Below, in pieces: positions 41,277-43,738 of a stretch of DNA of 43,738 nucleotides. Below the pieces are notes generated by a model that made no database searches, was not told where the DNA came from, and saw nothing but the letters and a program-made list of their open reading frames with translations. Source of the DNA: CAZLNO01 sp964561005 (GTDB lineage: Bacteria > Pseudomonadota > Alphaproteobacteria > Kiloniellales > Rhodovibrionaceae); the NCBI GenBank assembly GCA_964561005.1, contig CAZLNO010000019.1, positions 1-43,738 of the forward strand. Direction: 5' to 3'. The translations under genes and the position numbers were made by a program. How positions within the stretch are numbered: position 1 is the stretch's first letter; every line of letters starts with the position of its first letter.

Positions 41277-42203
41277 CTACCCGAATTCCTGCGCCCGAGC
41301 CGTCGCCACGACCCAGTCGCAAAACGCCCGGATCTTGGGGCGTGATACGGACGCCTCGGGGCAGGCCAGATAGAACCCGAGCTCGCGCGGCGCCCGCAGC
41401 GTGGTCTCGAAGGGCTTGACCAGTTCGCCGGAGGCCAGCTCGTCGCCGACCAGCAGCTTGCTGCCCAGGGCCACGCCCTGGCCCTGGCGCGCCGCCTGAA
41501 TGGCCAGGGCCCAGGTCGTGAACCGCGGCCCCCGCGTGCAGTCGAGGTGGCCGGCGCCCGCCGCTTCCAGCCATGCCGGCCAGTTCGGCCAGGTCGTGCC
41601 GCTGGTGACCCAGTCGGCGTGCAGCAACACCTGGCCGGCGAGGTCGTTGGGCTCCCGCAGGGGCTGCGCGGCGGACAGGAGATGGGGCGCGCAGACGGGA
41701 AAGATCTCGTCCGCCTGCTGAAACAACGGCCAAGCCGTCAGCCCCGGAAAGTCGCCGGCGCCGAAGCGGATTGCCACGTCCACGTCCTCGCGCGCGAAAT
41801 CCACGACCCGCTTGGCGGCGTCGATGCGGACGTCGATGTCGGGATGCTGCTCGTGGAAATCCTCGATGCGGGGCACCAGCCACTTGGCCGCGAAGGTGGG
41901 GGCGACGCTGACCACCAGGGTGCCGGCGGTGCGATGGGCCGCCAGGCGGTCGCCGGCGCGCCCCAGCACGTCGAAGGCCTCGCTGATCAAGGGCAGGGCG
42001 TCCTGACCCGCCTCGGTGATGCGGATGCCGCGCGTCTGCCGGCGGAAGAGCTGAACGTCGAGGTAGTCCTCCAGCAGGCGCACCTGATGACTGACGGCCC
42101 CCGGCGTGACCGCCAGCTCGTCCGCCGCCTTGACGAAGCTCAGATGGCGGGCGGCCGCCTCGAAGGCACGCAGGGCGTTCAGCGGTGGCAGGCGGCTGCG
42201 CAT
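41277..42203 (-). CDS. LysR-family transcription regulator (GcvA-like)
   Basis: A LysR regulator of about 308 residues. The N-terminal helix-turn-helix (LPPLNALRAFEAAARHLSF, ADELAVTPGAVSHQVRLLE) matches GcvA-type proteins; the effector domain begins around TLVVSVAPTFAAKWLVPR. The ATG at 42203 (MRSRLPPLNALRAFE) is the usual start for the group; an upstream ATG at 42254 would add 17 residues. It diverges from the small ORF and methyltransferase, so it probably controls them. The 113-bp divergent region has a short inverted repeat, GTCTT-AAGTA-AAGAC (42289-42303). Confidence 0.9.
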   Translation of the reverse strand: MRSRLPPLNALRAFEAAARHLSFVKAADELAVTPGAVSHQVRLLEDYLDVQLFRRQTRGIRITEAGQDALPLISEAFDVLGRAGDRLAAHRTAGTLVVSVAPTFAAKWLVPRIEDFHEQHPDIDVRIDAAKRVVDFAREDVDVAIRFGAGDFPGLTAWPLFQQADEIFPVCAPHLLSAAQPLREPNDLAGQVLLHADWVTSGTTWPNWPAWLEAAGAGHLDCTRGPRFTTWALAIQAARQGQGVALGSKLLVGDELASGELVKPFETTLRAPRELGFYLACPEASVSRPKIRAFCDWVVATARAQEFG

Positions 42204-42288
42204 CACGGCGACGACGTGCGATGACTCAACATGGCTCAGGCGTGCCGGAGACATCGTCGTTTGTCTCGCGACCCGATCAGCGAGAGTC

Positions 42289-42303
42289 TTAAGTAAAGAC
42301 GAC
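42289..42303. promoter_or_regulatory. Possible LysR operator in the divergent region
   Basis: GTCTTAAGTAAAGAC has 5-bp inverted arms around AAGTA. It lies just before the GAGGAGG ribosome site of the small ORF. LysR sites are often T-N11-A palindromes, and this fits loosely (T at 42290, A at 42302 area). Tentative. Confidence 0.25.
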
Positions 42304-42316
42304 GAGGAGGCAAGCC

Positions 42317-42505
42317 ATGCTGCAAGACAAAGCGACGATCGCCCACCGCCGGATCAGGATGACGCTCGACACGACCGGGGCGGACATTGCGACGCGAACG
42401 CACGCACTGCGCTCGCGCGTCGCCAGGGCGCGCCGCCGGGCGGCGGCAAGGCGTGAAATGCAACGGCTCACACCGTGGCTCAAGGCCGATCTTGGCCTGG
42501 AATGA
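42317..42505 (+). CDS. DUF1127-like Arg-rich small protein
   Basis: 62 residues, Arg-rich in the middle (HALRSRVARARRRAAARRE) and ending MQRLTPWLKADLGLE, which follows the L-x-x-x-L-x-D-I/L-G-L pattern of DUF1127 proteins. Some small DUF1127 proteins of other alphaproteobacteria bind RNA or affect phosphate and C1 physiology. A strong GAGGAGG lies six bases before the ATG, supporting expression. The methyltransferase start is 13 bp after its stop, so the two are co-transcribed. The assignment is by C-terminal motif only. Confidence 0.6.
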   Translation: MLQDKATIAHRRIRMTLDTTGADIATRTHALRSRVARARRRAAARREMQRLTPWLKADLGLE

Positions 42506-42517
42506 GAAAGGTGGCCC

Positions 42518-43297
42518 ATGGCGGACGAAAATATCTTCTATACGGAACAGTTGATCGAGAACCTGCAGTACCGCTACGGCGAGGGCTTTCTCTCGCCCGG
42601 CGGGACGGACGAGCTTTCGGCGATGTTCGAGGGACTTTCCATCGCCGGGAAGTCCGGCCTGGATTTCGGTTGCGGCATCGGCGGGTACGACGTCGAGCTG
42701 GTCCGCGGCCTCGGCGCGGCACAAGTGACCGGCGTCGATATCGAGGCCGGCGTGCTGGCGCATGCGCAGGCGCGCGCCGCCGCCGAGGGCCTGTCGGACC
42801 GGCTGGTGTTCCAGGCCGTGACTCCGGGTCGCCTGCCCTTTGCCGACGGCGTCTTCGACTTCGTGTTCAGCAAGGACAGCATCGTGCATCTGCGTGAAAA
42901 GGCGCGGGTGCTGACGGATCTGGGTCGCGTGCTGGCGCCCGGCGGCTTGCTGGTCCTCGGCGACTGGTTCGGGAGCGAGGCACCGATGACCCGGGAGATG
43001 CGCGTTTGGGCGACGGAGGGCGGCGAGACCTTCGAGATGGACTCGCTGAGCCGCCTCGCCGCTCATGCCGAGCAGGCCGGCTTCATCGGGATCGAAACGG
43101 TTGATCGCAACGACTGGTTTCGCGACTTCTGCCGAGACGAGGTGCAGCGCCTGGAAGGGCCTCTCTTCGACACCTACGCCCGCCGCTTCGGTCCTGAGCA
43201 GGCCCGGCGCTCGGCCGAAAACGCCCGCACCCGCCTCCTCCTGGCCGAACAGGGCCAGCTCCGGCCGGGCCACCTGAGGGCGCGGAAGCCGGAATGA
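42518..43297 (+). CDS. Class I SAM-dependent methyltransferase (phosphoethanolamine N-methyltransferase-like)
   Basis: 259 residues. Motif I is LDFGCGIGGYDVEL; VTGVDIEAGVL is the second SAM strand; FVFSKDSIVHLREKARVL and LAPGGLLVLGDWFG follow. The N-terminal FYTEQLIENLQYRYGEGFLSPGG resembles the start of phosphoethanolamine N-methyltransferases, which have the same GEGF-S-GG block, so a small-amine or lipid head-group substrate is the best guess, not proven. AAGGTGG precedes the ATG. It looks lower in GC than its neighbours, consistent with transfer. It is followed by the copied argB end. Confidence 0.75.
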   Translation: MADENIFYTEQLIENLQYRYGEGFLSPGGTDELSAMFEGLSIAGKSGLDFGCGIGGYDVELVRGLGAAQVTGVDIEAGVLAHAQARAAAEGLSDRLVFQAVTPGRLPFADGVFDFVFSKDSIVHLREKARVLTDLGRVLAPGGLLVLGDWFGSEAPMTREMRVWATEGGETFEMDSLSRLAAHAEQAGFIGIETVDRNDWFRDFCRDEVQRLEGPLFDTYARRFGPEQARRSAENARTRLLLAEQGQLRPGHLRARKPE

Positions 43298-43381
43298 GGC
43301 GACGGCAACCGGCGCGGCGAGGGGTCGGCGGGCCCCGACAGGGCCGAGGCGAGCGGCGGAGGGCGACGCGGTCCTTAGTGG

Positions 43382-43531
43382 CGAGACCTGCCTGCCTGCC
43401 TGCTGCAAGCCGTGGAGAGCGGCACCGAGGCGGCGGTCATCCTCGACGGCCGCGTGCCCCACGCCCTCCTGCTGGAGACCTTCACCGACCACGGCGTCGG
43501 CACCATCATCCGCCGCGCGGGCGGGGAGTAG
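43382..43531 (+). pseudogene. Truncated copy of the argB 3' end
   Basis: Bases 43403-43531 equal the last 129 bases of argB and encode the C-terminal 42 residues with stop. The block CGAGACCTGCCTGC at 43382-43395 also matches argB, but an 11-base insertion (CTGCCTGCTGC) separates it. There is no start or kinase domain, so it cannot work. It marks the right edge of the accessory module. Confidence 0.88.
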
Positions 43532-43590
43532 GTAGACGGCTGATGGCAGTCGTGGGGCGGATGCGCGAGGCGATCCGCCAAAAGACGGGA

Positions 43591-43640
43591 TCGCCGACAC
43601 GACGGATGATCGCTTTACGCTCAATCCGCCGTGTCGGCGA
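43591..43640. terminator. Strong hairpin after the argB fragment
   Basis: TCGCCGACACGACGGA (43591-43606) and TCCGCCGTGTCGGCGA (43625-43640) pair over 16 bp with one mismatch and an 18-base loop. It lies between the argB fragment and a converging partial gene. Probably the original terminator of the argB operon, now distal. Confidence 0.45.
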
Positions 43641-43667
43641 CCTGCGCTCTGGGCCGGCCAGCGCCCG

Positions 43668-43738
43668 CTAGCCGCGCAGCCGTGCGCCGCGGAACTGGAA
43701 CATGCGACGCAGCATCTGGCCGAAGCGCTGCGCGAAGT
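43668..43738 (-). CDS. C-terminus of an unknown protein (partial)
   Basis: A minus-strand frame entering from beyond the window ends at 43668 with stop TAG. Its last residues read FAQRFGQMLRRMFQFRGARLRG. This basic, aromatic tail is plausible as a protein end but too short to identify. The hairpin just beyond it supports a real gene end. Confidence 0.35.
   Translation of the reverse strand, partial: FAQRFGQMLRRMFQFRGARLRG

Overview
The window is chromosomal DNA of very high GC content, most likely from an alphaproteobacterium. I infer the Rhodospirillales or a nearby order, without a database check. Reasons: the core order rpmH-rnpA-yidD-yidC-engB-argB; SRP RNA next to dnaX-ybaB-recR; the hopanoid trio hpnC-hpnD-hpnE; a cysteine-rich FNR regulator and a CcoS protein, which point to a microaerobic lifestyle; and a palindromic intergenic repeat (core CTTCGACAGGCTCAG) that I know from alphaproteobacteria.

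Layout. 0.4-4.9 kb: M23 peptidase, a glutathione-linked formaldehyde enzyme on the minus strand, glycerol kinase, and an HD phosphohydrolase. 5.0-8.1 kb: squalene synthesis operon hpnCDE. 8.3-14.6 kb: a minus-strand block holding an aldolase-family enzyme, ccoS, an HTD2/MaoC-type hydratase, a complementary pair of M16 peptidases, and a 10-TM metal exporter with a palindromic operator. 14.9-16.6 kb: divergent nudC and a Tat-signal DUF6134 protein. 16.7-19.3 kb: two SRP RNA genes in the same orientation flanking a minus-strand response regulator-CheC-diguanylate cyclase operon. 19.4-23.1 kb: dnaX, ybaB, recR and mnmD. 23.3-25.5 kb: a class V aminotransferase, an ankyrin protein and a fragment resembling a phage baseplate protein. 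25.5-28.1 kb: panC, panB and an FNR-type regulator with a nearby FNR box. 28.3-33.8 kb: acetyltransferase-like protein, lipoprotein gamma-glutamyltransferase, RlmI-like methyltransferase, small membrane protein, orphan histidine kinase. 34-36.2 kb: flavin disulfide oxidoreductase plus TVP38-family membrane protein. 36.4-41.2 kb: rpmH through argB. 41.3-43.4 kb: a small accessory module (LysR regulator, DUF1127-like micro-ORF, methyltransferase) ending in an exact 129-bp copy of the argB 3' end.

Most genes are housekeeping. The parts most worth a second look are the two signalling or metabolic modules bounded by direct repeats of core genes (SRP RNA and argB), the paired SRP RNAs with matching changes in both strands of the terminal stem, the apparently leaderless histidine kinase, the palindromic operator before the metal exporter, and the repeat families that interrupt otherwise compact operons. 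No transposase, integrase, CRISPR array or rRNA was seen, and no complete tRNA gene.
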